64,000 nucleotides of DNA from Gnetum montanum (GCA_015680685.1 MNCI01013699.1:206310-270309), one strand, 5' to 3'. Positions 36,109-48,423 are shown, counted from the first letter of the stretch. A program made the numbers and translations. Notes: generated by a model from the letters alone, not told the origin.

Positions 36109-36225
36109 GTTACCAAAGAATAGCAAGCACCTAAATTCTATTTAAAGAACACCTTTGATTCCATGACCTCAAAGGTCATGAGACTAGAGGCCCCCAACAC
36201 CGGCAATTCCAAATGGTCACCAATA

Positions 36226-36739
36226 GATAGATGTTACATTCATTCTCCTCCTCTATATCTAAATCTATAAACTCTTCTACTACAACTATTTTTCATTTTT
36301 ATCAATAAATGTCCTTACCTATTTCCTTGTTCTTTTTCCTCTTCTTATTTTGAACACTTATTCTATTTACTTTACCTTGTCCTCTATGATTTTCAAATTG
36401 GTTGTAACTTTTCATTCATCATCTTCCACATCTTATCTACCCTTACTACAATCTTAGTAATAGAATTTTGTATTGATAAGGTTTTGAGTAAAATCAACTT
36501 GTTAAAAGCTACCTCTTTTTAATAAATAAGGTTCTAGCTCTTCATAGAGATGAATGATGAAAAAGAACTCATGTAGTTAATCCCATTTTTTTCGAATAAG
36601 ACTAGGATGATAATGATGATGATAGCACAAGTTATTACCATAATATAGAATACTACCTTTTTCTAAATCATATAGCATAAAATAAATAACAAAATAAAGA
36701 ATCTAGGTTTAAACACTTGGGTATTACAAAAGGATTCTA
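36226..36739. other. Unassigned degenerate sequence
   Basis: Begins with the target duplication GATAG of element B. The minus strand reads as Lys/Glu-rich fragments with many stops, possibly old gag-type sequence; I see no domain that settles it. Confidence 0.3.
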
Positions 36740-37560
36740 ATGCATAACTTAGCATTAATGGTGAAAAGCCATGCTCTTCCTATGATGATGAGAAATTCAT
36801 TCTTATTATTACCAAGCTGAATAACTAGGAAATTTGCTAGATATGATCATCCACTGATAGTGGTCACCACATCATGCAATCTCTAAGTTGATATTATTCT
36901 TTTTTCATTGGAAGTAAGTTCTAGGATTTATACATTTGCTAGTACAATGTATGTAATATGGCCTTTTTTGATCATCTAGCTATGTTAGTACTGCACGTAG
37001 TGCATGAAGCATTTGTCATTATGTGAAAGGGCTTAGACCAATCCAAAGTTCAAAAAATTGATGTTTCAATTAACTTCTATTTTAAAGTTTTAAATGCCTT
37101 CTCACATGACTCTGTCCACTAAAATGATGCATCCTTCTTGGTTAGTTCTACCAATGGTTTTTCTATTTCTGAGAAATTTTCTATAAACCTTCTATAATAT
37201 CCTATGTGGTCTACAAATGATCTAACATCCTTAATCGTTTATGGCTTCTAGGTGATGTTCTATATGACTCTGATCTTCTCTAGATCTACCTAAATTCCCT
37301 TTTGTAAGACTTTATGTCCTAGAAAAATTCCATCTTGGACCATTAGATGGTTTTTTTGCTAGTTAAGCTTTAATTTTGTCTCTACACATCTTTTCAATAA
37401 ATACTCCAAATGGTCCAATTCCTATTTGAAGTTTAGCCCTTAAATTTAAAAATCATCCATAAACACCTCCACACCATTCCCTATTTATTTTTGGAAGATT
37501 CTTAGTACTAGCCTTTGAAAGGTAGCAGGTGCATTACAAAGACCAAAAAATTAGGATTGA
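36740..37560 (-). pseudogene. Athila-like pol fragments: reverse transcriptase and RNase H, then protease out of order
   Basis: On the minus strand from 37560: FGLCNAPATFQRLVLRIFQK, then VEVFMDDF (the YxDD motif altered to FMDD), LDHLEYLLKRCVETKLKLN, HLMVQDGIFLGHKV, VDLEKIRVI, DVRSFVDHIGYYRRFIENFSEIEKPL and KPFHIMTNAS, that is reverse transcriptase leading into RNase H. At about 36880-36745 the minus strand then gives VVTTIS ... NNKNEFLIIIGRAWLFTIN, the second protease block, matching element A2 at about 41480-41610. Protease should lie before reverse transcriptase, so the order is rearranged. Numerous stops. The Athila-type spelling of reverse transcriptase suits the A/A2 families. Confidence 0.75.
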
Positions 37561-37705
37561 ATTGTTTACAAAGTTGTGAAAGTAATTGGACTAACTCTGA
37601 CTGACTACATGACCTGAATGTTGCATTAGAAAATTTATTCAAGTGTTTATACTCTTTGACTTATAACAAAATTGAACACATTACAAAACTATTTTGTATA
37701 GATAT

Positions 37706-38537
37706 TGATAAAGTCAATTTGTGTTGCACTGTGATATTGTATCTATGATATCGTAGCAACAATATCATAACCCTTTCTACATTATCATTGATGTGATGTC
37801 TCAAGATGTGTGAAACCCTATAAATACTAACACTTGGATGCATAATTCGTAACCTTTTCATTTCACCCTTAACTAAACTCTTGCAGTTTGCTTTCGTAGT
37901 TAGCAATAGAGTGAATGCTTGCAATGTGATGTTTAAGTTGTGCAAAATCTTTATTCAAGTGACATGCACTTGGTCATAATTCATGATTTAAAATAAAGAT
38001 TGAGATTTCTTCTCATTATTGCAGCATCCACTTTGCTTTAATTATCTACTTAGTTTAATTTTCCTACTTTTCTAGTTAATCATTTGTGTTACACTTGGTT
38101 TCAAGAATGAAAGTGTAATTATTTTGTAACCTAGTAGTGGTTTCACTTGATTCACTCAGTAGTAAACTCACTTGGTAATCCTAGTAATAGTTACATGAGC
38201 CCAAGGTGTGTATAGTAAGCCCAGACTAGATGCTCATCGCTCTAGGCTACAGCAGATTTACATTACCATCATTACTTAGATTTAGATTATTATTCTCAAC
38301 TTTCATTATGTTCATAACTAGGAGTAATCAAAGCCTAACAACATAAACTAATCATATGCCTCACTAAGAGTTAAACCATACACCTAAACTTCACTAACTT
38401 GAAGTGGGAAGACAACAATCTCGAACTTAACATTAATTACTAGCATAATTAAATTGTCCATCCATGGATTACAATCTAGTCATGCATGAGCACTTGTGAC
38501 TTGTATGGTAGAATTTTGGATGCTCCACCACTCATCA
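37706..38537 (+). repeat. 5' LTR of the decayed element A2
   Basis: 832 bp, a diverged relative of the family A LTRs. It shows a degenerate start TGATAAAG, altered GATATC motifs (about 37730-37785), CTATAAATAC at about 37818, the CTTTATTC and AATAAAGATTGAGATTTCTTC blocks, TGCAGCATCCACTT, and the intact end CTCATCA at 38531-38537, followed by a primer site. The left limit is estimated from alignment with 62701 onward. Confidence 0.8.
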
Positions 38538-38538
38538 T

Positions 38539-38557
38539 TGGCACCGTTGCCAGGGAT
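38539..38557 (+). other. Primer-binding site of element A2 (tRNA-Asp type)
   Basis: TGGCACCGTTGCCAGGGAT, one base after the LTR end. It differs from the site of element A (TGGCGCCGTTGCCGGGGAT, complementary to the 3' end of plant tRNA-Asp) at two positions, both G to A. Confidence 0.85.
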
Positions 38558-38690
38558 GTATCAATGTATGCTAAGTAATTGATCTTAAAAATTTTGTTGT
38601 ATCAAGAACCGTAAAGCCAATCTTAATAATCCTTAAATAATTCTAATAATACATACTTAATCAAGCATCACAACTATAATATGGCTTTAA

Positions 38691-41050
38691 CATAGAGAGA
38701 AAAGATGTCACTTGCCAAAGAGATATAAAAAAGTTATGATAGAAATCATGATTATGAAGACTAGAGTACAATAATGCAAACAAGAGTTTCATATGCTCAC
38801 AATGATCCATACTATCCTAACTTTACATTCATCCTTCACCAAGATGAACAATTTAGATGGAGGGATATGTAGGGTAACATAATCCTACCACCAAAACACT
38901 CCATACCACTAATGTTTCAAGCAGTCCTCAATAAGGCCAACCTAAGTCATGAACAAGAAGGATACTAAGTCACAAGGAACATGATCAACTTATACCAACT
39001 AATAGAGGCTCAGGAAAAAAGGGATGCTGGTATGGAAGCTCAACATGAACAAAAGAAGGGAAAGAAAGCCCCTTAGATAGTTGTCCTAGAGAAAATTAAA
39101 GATACCTCATTCCAAGCTAATAAATTTTATCAACTTTAGACACCCAACTCTCACACACCAATTATACATATTGAAGATCCTATTAACATAAAGCTAAAGT
39201 CAACTCATGCAAAGGACCTTCAAAGGAATGAAAAAGACTGAAGATATAGGTAGAGCTCAAGGCTTAGAGCTTCTAACAGGCCGAAGGAGAATGAATCAAG
39301 TCACCAAAGGAGAACCAACTGGCACTATTCTCCAACTACTTCCTCCACCTCCTTACACTCATCTACAAAGTCTAACAAGAAGGAACATCAATACTGAGAC
39401 CATGACAGGGATAAATGAAGGGATGTTAAGAGACATGAGTATAGAAGAAGATATCCTGATAGTGAAGAGGATGATTATGAACGAAGAAGAGAAAGGATGA
39501 GACACGAAGAAAGGGAGCATTATGAATATAGAAGGGGTCATCACTACAATAGAGCCTACAAATATAATCACTATGAAGAACCACCATTAACTACTGGTGG
39601 TAGTATGATAAACATCAAGGAAGCAATCTACATTCCAACAAGGTACATAAGGGACAACCGCATTAAGCGACTAGACATGAACAACATGCCTAGATTTAAG
39701 GGTGGATATAACATAGATCCACAACACCACCTTCAAGCATTTCACAATACCTGTGCCCTATAGAATATTAAAAGTGACTTGTATAAACTTGAGTTATTCA
39801 CCTAGATACTCATTAAAGAGGTAGAAAGCTAGTACATATCCTTGGAACCAGAATCAATTCAAAGATGAAGTACCATGCTAAAACTCTTCAATGATAAATA
39901 TCAAACTTACTCATGAGTGTCAAAATTAAGAAAGCAAGTCCAAGGATGGAAGTAAGGGACCCAAAAATCTCTTTATGTGGTAATGTATATATACTATTTG
40001 CTTCTACATAGGGGCCCATGCCATGGATTTTCTTAAAGGGAGCAACTTAGACATATTGTCGATGGGTTCAAGAATAAAATCAGGGAAACCTTTGGGGTTT
40101 ATGCCCAAGGTAGACTATCCAAGATGACCATACATCAAATTTAAAGACTAATTGACCAAGTGGTGAGAGAAGAAGGAAAGTTGAAAAAGAGAGAATTAGA
40201 TCAGGAGTACAATCAAGATCCATCTATCTAGAAAAGAGATGTTCAAGTATGTGATAAGCAAGAAGAATAAACCTTGGAAGAGGTGATTTAAAAAAAGACT
40301 CTACCAATCCAAAATTCTATTAATGACATAGCACTAGGGTAGAAAAGATGTGGGATTCAATGGACAAGAAGTTTGCTACGGCCTTGAAAATTGTAGAACA
40401 AAGAACTGAACAAGCTTTTAGTAAGGGCAAGTAGAAAAAGAAGAAAAAGGACTATTGATGAAAGGGAAAACTTACTTTAGTGGTAGAATCTTCTAATACA
40501 AGCTCAAACAAGAAGGAAGGATGTACAGTGTACTAGTATGAAAATCCTAAAGGGTGTTGTTATATAATGGCACATTTGTAAGAAACAAAGGCATATGCAC
40601 TTGCCCCAAGTTCATCAAAAAGCAAATGCCAAAGCAGTTACCCTACCCTCAAGGTAACTATGATAGACCATCCAACCAACCTATTACCCAAGTGGAGCTT
40701 ACCCACAATCATAGGAGTAATATCAGCAATAGTGGTAGCAACCATAATCATGGGCAATGTCACCACTAAGACAATAGTACCCATATAAGCAACAAGATGC
40801 ATATGAATACTATGTTTAGCATATGATATGTCCAAACAATCCAATAGTTCAAACTTCTTAGTACTATCCACCTGAGTACCATAGACCTACAACTCCAAGG
40901 ATGCATTCTAATCCATATGTACATTAAACAACAATTGGTTTGTTGAGTTAACCTTCTAATACTCTATCACCTGTGTCACCACCTGTAATGCAAGGGAAGC
41001 TGCCATCATAGCCATAGTAGAGAAGTGCATAAGGGTAGTGAATATATAGA
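38691..41050 (+). pseudogene. Gag of element A2
   Basis: Starts at the ATG at 38691, which corresponds to the gag start of element A. Matching parts: EPPLTTGGSMINIKEAIYIP, RIKRLDMNNMPRFKGGYNID and PQHHLQAFHNTCAL (39580-39763), against DLNNFPKFSGGYDLDPHQHL in element A. Further blocks follow through about 40180 (GVYAQGRLSKMTIHQI and VVREEGKLKKRE). A zinc-knuckle-like segment around 40525-40560 (YENPKGCCYI) corresponds to CNICLYDHPKGQC in A, with key Cys/His changes. The Gln/Asn/His/Pro-rich C-terminal part covers 40620-41000. Many stops and frameshifts. Confidence 0.83.
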
Positions 41051-41229
41051 ATGAAGATCATACTAGTAATACTAAAGGCAAATCTAAGAAACATCCCTTC
41101 TTTAGGACAAGTCCAAAAAGAGCTTGTAAAGTTAGGACTTCACTTAATCATGTTCCTTATGTGACAAATCTTTCTATGAACACTATGCTTCCACAACAAC
41201 CAAATTAGAAACTTATAACTATCATACTA

Positions 41230-41650
41230 ATGAATATAGTATTAGATTGGATAAAGGTAGTGATACTTCCTAAAAATAGAATTAATCTAGGAATTCCTCT
41301 CATTTATTTACCAATAGCTAGAAACTCATCATGCAAAGCCCTACTAGACTTAGGTTCCAAAGTAAATTTGATATCTCAAGAAACATACAAGCCATGGAAC
41401 CTACCACCCTTAAAAAAATGCAACACAAGGTTAGAGCTAGTAGACCAATCTATCACCATTCCTCTTGGATAGATAAAAAATGTGGTGACCACTATCAATA
41501 GGTGGTCCTATCAAGTATATTTTTTGATGATTAACATGAAGAACAATAACAGGGAATTTTCTGTCATAATGGAAAGAGCATGGCTTGGCACGATAAATAC
41601 TGAGTTAGGAATGAGAGATTTACTTGTGGAGATCTCAAATTAAGAAAAGC
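41230..41650 (+). pseudogene. Aspartic protease of element A2
   Basis: An 80-codon frame from 41230 has SSCKALLDLGSKVNLISQET, where the active-site DSG reads DLG, followed by LVDQSITIPLG, a stop, then NVVTTINRWSYQVYF and NREFSVIMERAWLGTINTEL, the second protease block. This is the Athila-type protease arrangement that follows gag. It shows that the A2 family carried at least the start of pol, whereas element A goes from gag straight to non-coding sequence. Confidence 0.75.
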
Positions 41651-43000
41651 AAGGAACCATACATATGCAAATAATTCCATGCATTAATGATGATAACAAA
41701 GGATGCAGTTGTGTACAGAAAGCTCAAAATGTCAACACAATCCTTACACCAGCCCACAATAGATGGGACAGACAACTGTGTACAAGGAGAAACATGGACC
41801 ACTAAACAAAAAGACACCCAGTTGTTGCAAACTAAGAACCTAAAATTGTCTAAAACATTCATGGAAACATCTAAGCCACTTATTAACTCTGATTCTAAGA
41901 AAATGACCCAAACTGAGAACTCACAAAAGAAAATCCTAAACCATAATCATACACTAGCAGATAGAGGAAATAAGGACTTAAAATTTAAATATAGAAATCA
42001 AAAAGAAAGTATAATTAGACCTTCTAAAATGGAAAGCTCATCTAGTGCAATAAGATATATGTCCTCAGACAATTAAAATTCAATTACCATCAAGATTCAT
42101 GGGATAATAACTGAAAAACTAAATCACTAATGATGATAAATGAGAAACATAAAGTGCATCATCCAAGGGATCTAGGGCGCATTTTGCAAACACTCACCCA
42201 TGAGTTTAGTCATGGGAGAGATACCTTATCTTGATTTAGGAATTAATAAGTGCTTTTCAAATTTTTTATTTTCTAATTCTTTTTGGTTTCTAATTTCTTG
42301 TTATGCACATTCTTTGATATGTTTTTGTTCTTTTATAGTTTCTAATTTCTTAATCTTTTATTATTCTTTAATATTTTTTCAAATTATTTCTCTATTTTTC
42401 CATTTTTTCTATGAATTACATAATTTGTCATATACATATTTTTGTTGATGTCTAATAAAATACACCAAATAAAGTAAGTTGTAATTCCAATAAGGTGAAG
42501 ATTTTTCTATATTATCAAATCATAAGGGACTGATTACCTATACAATGAGATCATGACATCCATCCACACATTCCAATAATAAGAGGTTCTTACCATTGCC
42601 ATTATTATATTCTTCTCATAACAAAACTAAGAATAAACCTATGATCATTATGCCTAGATAGAACAATGAAGAACCAAGTGGGAATGACAAGGGTGTGACA
42701 TCAAAGGAGCTTGTGGATTCTCTTGGATTACTACTATGAGTTCTATCATGTTGCTAAGGATGTATTATATCCTTGTAGAACTAACAAAAATGGAAGTAAG
42801 AGTACAATAAGTGTTGCCTTACCGTGTCACTAGAAAGACATGTTACCCATGCCTGAAGGTAGTGCTTTGGTAAGGTCAACATAGTTAAAATATAAAAATA
42901 ACAAACCATGCACAAAATAAATTTTTGAAGGTCCCACTAGAAAGACATGTTACCCATGCCTGAACACTATCTATGCTAGGGGTAGGTGGTTCCAGCGTAG
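41651..43000 (+). mobile_element. Remainder of element A2: unassigned frame, then non-coding part matching element A
   Basis: An open frame at 41687-42076 (129 codons, Lys/Thr/Gln-rich, no known domain) follows protease. From about 42240 the T-rich sequence, AATAAGAGGTTCTTAC, GGGTGTGACATCAA(A/G)G(A/G)..CTTGTGGATTCTCTT and GAAAGACATG..ACCCATGCCTGAA match element A at 57870-58410 in order. Reverse transcriptase, RNase H and integrase are absent. The match stops near 43000, and no second A2 LTR is visible: the element is truncated. Confidence 0.7.
42830..42965. repeat. Short direct duplication about 104 bp apart
   Basis: CACTAGAAAGACATGTTACCCATGCCTGAA occurs at about 42830-42859 and again at about 42934-42963. 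Element A has this block once (about 58380-58409), so a local duplication happened in A2. Confidence 0.85.
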
Positions 43001-43449
43001 TTGAGGCTATACCCCCATAACAAGCCATGAAAATGTAAAATTTGGCAATCTCCAAGGCATTTTTAGCCTTCCTAAGCCAAAATATAGACATGATACAACT
43101 TTTTCCACTTGGGAAGTGAGGTAGTAGTAACTTATGAAGCATTTGTTAGCCTCTAAAAGTTAAAGTATGCAAGATTGCAACTCATGGGTTACAAACCTTA
43201 CATTTACAATGAAACCTTACCTCAAGTTAGATGGTGAAGGTTACAAGTTACAACATGCATTTTCTAGGTGGTGTTTCAATCACTGCCACATCAACACCTT
43301 GCTACATCAACATGTAAAGCATGTTCATGATGCCACATTCCAACCTCATTAAAGAGCACATGGCGCTTAGTGCATTGAGTCAAATCATTAAAAAGCATGA
43401 TATTACAAGAAGTTACTCAATAATTACAAATTAAATAGCTTTAAAACTA
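43001..43449. other. Unassigned spacer
   Basis: No domain or clear repeat relationship seen. A 61-codon frame at 43167-43352 has no family signature. The left limit of the following B-type LTR lies somewhere in this stretch. Confidence 0.3.
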
Positions 43450-44814
43450 AATTCAATGAACCATGCTCTCTTAAGGGAATGCATATCATTAAAGGAGCTC
43501 AAAATGTGGAGGCTTTGTAGGATAGTTATCCAACGTCCTATATGAACAAGACACTTGGCAACTATAGCATTTAATATCTATGTTAGTTGTAACTGAATTC
43601 TCATAAATGTTGTAACTAATTTTAATTTTCCATGATGTCATAACTACCAAGAACCCACTATAAAAATAGCTTCAAGGGTAGAATAAAGGATAAAAACTAA
43701 TAAGAAGTATTGAAGATTACTTGTAAGAATGGCTTGCTAACTGCATCATCAATTCAACTACTTTTTTTAAATCCTATGAGCTCTTTTCTTCTCATTTTGT
43801 CTTAGTTTCTTAGATAATAGTTTAGATAGTACTATTCTTAGCATTTAATTTTGGGACTTTCTGATTACTCTTATAGCTCTATTTTCTTACAATTATAGAC
43901 TTCTATTAGTTAGCTATGTAAGAGCTTATATTTACCTTTGAAAAGCATCTAGAGAAATTTAATATTAATATCTTTATGAAATTGTTTGTTCAAGTCTAGA
44001 GGGTCTACAAAATCTTTGATATTTTGAGCTTACTTGAAATAGCTTCAATTTTAAAGCCTTTACTTCATGTTCAATCTTGAAATTGTTATACCTTTCTGAT
44101 AGGTTCATTATTACAATTCTTGACAACTATTAATTAGCCATACATTAGCTCATATTTTTTTCTTTTACAAAGAATTTTGGTACTTTAATAGGTGTCTATT
44201 ACAAAATTTCTTGTTGACCTTAGAGGATTCTAACAATTTGTAACACTTTGGGTTGAATTGGAATAGCTTTATTTCAAAGTGTTTCCTCATGTTCATTTTA
44301 TCTCATTTAAATGTTTGAGATTCCACACAAATCTAATTTTCTTTCTTCTTCTCTTTCAAAATTCATTGACTCTCATTCTATTTTTAAGTTTCTTGTGAAT
44401 ATTTGTCTCTAAGGAAAACTAGAAGTAGATTTCTGCAGAACTGTGCTTAAGCATTTTGGTAAAATTTTATTTGTTTTAAGAAACATATTATAGGAACTGT
44501 ATAGACTAAGTGACTTGATAAAATAGGAATCTTTAATGGCTCATAGTATTTAACAAGTTTAGTTAAATTTTTATTATAATATCCGATTACAGTTTCATAC
44601 ACAAACCCAAGCATTTCAACATTTATAATAGTAAATACACATTTATGCTTAGTTTGCTCTATTACCATTGAGTTTATTTGGAGGTATCTGGGCCTTAGTA
44701 TTTCTAGAGACTAGTAAACACCTAAACTTAAGTTTGAGGAAACACCTTCATTTCCCATGATCCCAATCATGAGACTTAATGAGAAATGTTACTAATCCCA
44801 AATGGTTTCCAACA
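43450..44814 (+). mobile_element. B-type LTR fragment (plus strand)
   Basis: Collinear with the last 1.3 kb of the B LTRs: CACTATAAAAATAGCTTCAAGGGTAGAAT (TATA region), TTACTTGTAAGAATGGCTTGCTAA, TTAGCATTTAATTTTGGGA, AAGCATCTAGAGAAATTTAATA, GAGTTTATTTGGAGGTATCTGGGCCTT, and the end TTTCCAACA at 44806-44814. It is more diverged from both B LTRs than they are from each other. Its start is not visible, so it may be a truncated solo LTR. Confidence 0.78.
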
Positions 44815-45204
44815 ATTCGATCCTATGCTATCTCGGGGTAGCTACATAGAATAGCCTAAACCCTGACATGATTTTTGACCGTCATGACTTAATGTGGTTT
44901 AGGCCTCTCTAAAATTTTAGTGTGATTATGTGGTCACACTTGATTGTGAACATTGCAACCATGGTTGCAAAGACTCTTTTGCCAAGATCTACCAATCACA
45001 TCAAGATGTTTATGGCAGATGACTCCAATACTCAAGTAGATGTTGAGCAACACAAGATTTATTTATCCCAAGGATGCAAAAATTATCAAATATCTGGGAC
45101 ATGCCTATGTATTCTCAATATAATGCTAATAATATCCTAATGATAAGCCACTGGATCAATAGTCTATTTAAAAACCCTCCCAGAACCTTCTATGTTTTGT
45201 AAGG
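44815..45204 (+). other. Upstream region of the accessory gene in element D, with a TATA-like box
   Basis: No coding domain; the 72-codon frame at 44922-45140 is unassigned. CTATTTAAAAACCC at about 45160-45173 is a plausible TATA box, about 40 bp before the first splice donor (GTAAGC at 45205). Confidence 0.4.
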
Positions 45205-48200
45205 GTAAGCTCTATTTTAAATTGTCATTTTTGTATTTACTATTCCTAAGTTATTTATTCTAATGATTTTCATGCTCTTGCATTGCAGGTATAGGGTGCA
45301 TGAGGGAGGATTAATCAAAAGTAATCAAGTTCTATCTGTGATAGTCACAACCTCGGAAGTGTTTGCACAAGACCAAATTATGAGATTGGTGATGTTATAA
45401 CAACTACATGATGACTTTAGTAGGTATACATTATGTTATTCTCAGATTTACCATAAGTTTTTGGCTACTAGGACTACTCATAACTAGTGGAGCCTCCTAG
45501 ATTTAGGAGTACATGCACACATGATCTTGAAGGCCCTAGTTTTGCCTAAGCCAAGTAAGTAGTTTTGGTTTATGTAAAGCCAACATTATTTAGTGTTTTT
45601 TTTCTTTGGTTATTTTAGTTTTAGTTGGTTGGTTGGTTCTAGCTTTATGTTTGTAACTTCTTAGATTTGTATGATCTATCTATGTTGAAAGCTAATGAGC
45701 TATTTATGTTAGATGTAGCTCCTATGCATAGGGCTACCTTCACAATGATCACCTTACACCATACAGAGGGAAAAATCATACTTAAGTGAAGTGAAGTAGA
45801 CTCATAACAAGAGTTTTTGATAAGCAAAGTTCCTAAGGAGATTTAGTAGAGGATTTCTAATGTAGGTTTTCTATATCTATTTAAGCTTTCTAGTCCATCA
45901 ATGCCCATAATAGAGATGGTAAATGTAATTAATTCCTTTAACAAGGGAGTCAATAAATTTATCTCTCATGTCTATGAGCTCCCTGTGGTTCTGAGCATCA
46001 ATGAGTGCACATTGGGTGACTTCTTCAATATACCTTGTAATGGTGTCAAGATTTCCATAAGGGTAGGGGAAAAGGTCAATAATAAAGAGGAAATGGAGAA
46101 ATGTATTAACTCATATAGCAGTGGAACATTGACATTTGATTAATTCAAAGTCAAAGAGGCTAATGAGACATACCCTCTATTTTGCTTTAGAGCATTTTCC
46201 CTAGTGTTGTCATAAAAAAAGACAATAGATATTTAACAAGCTTGAACCATGAAAAATGTCCTTACCAATGGTACTGAGTTTAATTAGCCTACTTTCTTAT
46301 TCTCTGAGCTATGGGATGAAATCCACAAATTCCACAACTACCTTGATATCATATATCACATGCATTTCACATTCTTTGTTGCATATCTCAAAAGATTTGT
46401 GGAATTCCTAGTCATCAAAAAAGATGAAAAGTGGATGAGCTATGATCCCTCCCAGCTTTCCAAGCCTTGGGAAAAACACATCGTTCTAGTAATTCATGTC
46501 TAAGTATCACTTACAACTAAGAAGTTTAGTGGTGCTCATTGTTCTTCCCCTAATAGCATAGGGATTGAACCCTGTGTCATGTGTATGCAAAATCTTCTGG
46601 TAGAGCTAAAGAGAAGATTAAAAGGCCATTATTTGAAGCAAGTGCTCTAGTTGTTGATTAGCCAACACGTAAAAGGTATCAATCAAGTTCAACAAGAAGC
46701 ATCAATATGTTGTAGGTATGTATGCTTGCATTACATTTTGGTTATTATTTTATATGTCTTTTTTAATTTTTATATTTACATGGTTGTTAATAAAAATATT
46801 TGCTAACTGGTTCTCTATTTTTGCCTTTGCCATGGTTGTAGGAGGATAAGAAGGATTGGTAGCCCAGGCCACTATAGAAGCAGAGCAAAGATGCCAAGAA
46901 GAAGAGGAGCGAAGATGCCAAGATGAGAAAGAAAGATTATCCAATGAAGCATTAGATATCATGAATGCTATATTTGACAACTTATCTCTCTAAGGTGAAT
47001 CTTCTATGGATACTCCTCATGATCTTCCAAGTACTTGTTTAGTGTTATTTATATTTTTAGTTTTAAATCTTATATCTATCCTTTTTATTTTATTTTTTTG
47101 CAAACTATGTTGATGGTTATACTTGTACTACTTGAGCCTCTTCCGAAAACATCTACATCTACATTTCCAAATGAAGCCTTAGGTTGAGGTTCTAGATAAG
47201 ACAAACTTCATGCATGGCATGGTGAAGGATATGGTTGATCAATTGCAATAAATAGCCCCTGATGTTGGTAAGAATAGTTAGCATATTTTTCCTTACATTT
47301 CCATTTTAAATTTTCATGTTTTATATCTTTTATTTTATTTTATGCCTACATGGTCTTTGAAATTAAAATATCTTTGTTGTTTTTATTTTTTGTAATGTTT
47401 TTATTATTATAGTATCCAAGGTTAGATGGGATCATGTGCATAACATTGAGCTCGATGAGCTCCCTACACTATCACCAGAAGTGGAAAATGTTCCATGGAG
47501 GTTATATGAGAAGGCTACTCAATGTGCTATCTCATGTGCCATAACATCTTGGGAGTGCCAACACTTGAACCAATTTGTATGGGAGAAGGTCGTGACCTTT
47601 GAAAAGCACGTTAAATAGTTTTCAAATGAGAACATGAGCCTTAGGGATCATAAAGAGTTTATAAAGGCTTGTGTAGCTAATAAAGACTCTTTGCACACTA
47701 AGGAAATTGAGTGGTCACATACTAGAGTGCCATCTAGAGCAAGGTTACTCTAGCCATGAGCAATGTGAAAAAGGACATGGAAATGCATTTACTATTTCAT
47801 AAGATTAGAGACTGGAGGGATTATTATATTTGGATACTTGAGTGGGGTAGGAAACAAAAGGACCATAAGCAGTAGTACAAAGTGGAAAAGAAAAGTTATC
47901 TAAAATGGCGGCATGAGGAGTTTGTTGAGTGTAGGAAGCTTTACTTATTCATGTAGGGATCAAAATAGAGAACACCTTCAAGATGTTTGCAAACTTAGTA
48001 GTAGTTTTTGATTCTCCTACCCTTCAAATCACTACTTCCACTAGAAAGACTATGGCTACAACTCTCTTCCAAGAGCCTAGTGAGTAGACAAACATCAAGA
48101 GAAGAAAGATCCTAGCAGAGGTAGATTTAAAAGACGTTGATTAGGCAAACATAAGTGAAGAAAAAATTCTTCATAGGCTAGAGATTAGTCTTTAGAACTT

Positions 48201-48423
48201 TTCCCCAAAAGATATTTCTCTAGAATCTCCAAATGTTTGTTTTGAAGTTTTAAAGTTTTTATGTTATATTTTGTGTTTACCTTTTTTAGTTTACATGATT
48301 TTAGAATTATGTCTTAGCATGATGGTTACTAATTGCTTATGTTCTTGTTGTTTATTGGCCTCAGGTGATGACAATGGCATTGGCAATGATGTAGGAAATG
48401 ATTCTTCATCTCCTCTAGCTTAG
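45205..48423 (+). pseudogene. Multi-exon accessory gene of element D, sense and upstream of gag
   Basis: Homologue of the gene at 16480-19699. GT-AG introns at about 45205-45288, 45555-45718, 46716-46841 and 47268-47412; another intron starts near 47031, and a last one ends at 48364. The final exon (48365-48423) ends at TAG. Blocks shared with the C copy: HTEGKIILKxSEVDS, IIEMVNVINSFNK, FFNIPCNGVKISI, MHFTFFVAYLKRFVEFLVIK, SKPWEKH, MVKDMVDQLQ and VRWDHVHNIELDELPTLSPE, then VENVPWRLYEKAT and a charged helical region. Function unknown. Several stops, mostly TAG, occur within exons, so the copy is dead. Unlike in C, it has the same orientation as gag and precedes it, the position of the extra ORF in Ogre elements. 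Confidence 0.72.

Larger units (their letters stand above)
4980..36225 (+). mobile_element. Element B: Ty3/gypsy retrotransposon with about 2.9-kb LTRs, split by element C
   Basis: Two long direct repeats, 4980-7809 continued at 26286-26331, and 33252-36225, both start TGTTGT(T/C)ACATTTACA and end CACCAACA or CACCAATA. They flank gag-pol at 26688-31800. A polypurine tract, CAGGGGGTAAGAA, precedes the 3' LTR. The five bases outside are GATCG (4975-4979) and GATAG (36226-36230), a target duplication with one mismatch. Without the insert the element is about 12.8 kb. Gag, protease, an RNase H, reverse transcriptase, RNase H and integrase can all be read but carry many stops. The unusual RNase H placement makes the lineage uncertain; Tat-related is my best guess. 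Confidence 0.9.
33252..36225 (+). repeat. 3' LTR of element B
   Basis: 2974 bp as given, including a 52-bp assembly artefact at about 36057. It starts TGTTGTCACATTT just after the polypurine tract CAGGGGGTAAGAA and ends CACCAATA. It is collinear with the 5' LTR. TATAAAAGG at 35030-35038 lies in the conserved context TCACTATAAAAGGGCCTTCA. Confidence 0.92.

Noticed and set aside
36226-36739. Gag fragment on the minus strand
   Set aside because: Only Lys/Glu-rich composition supports it; no gag motif aligns and the order relative to protease would be wrong.
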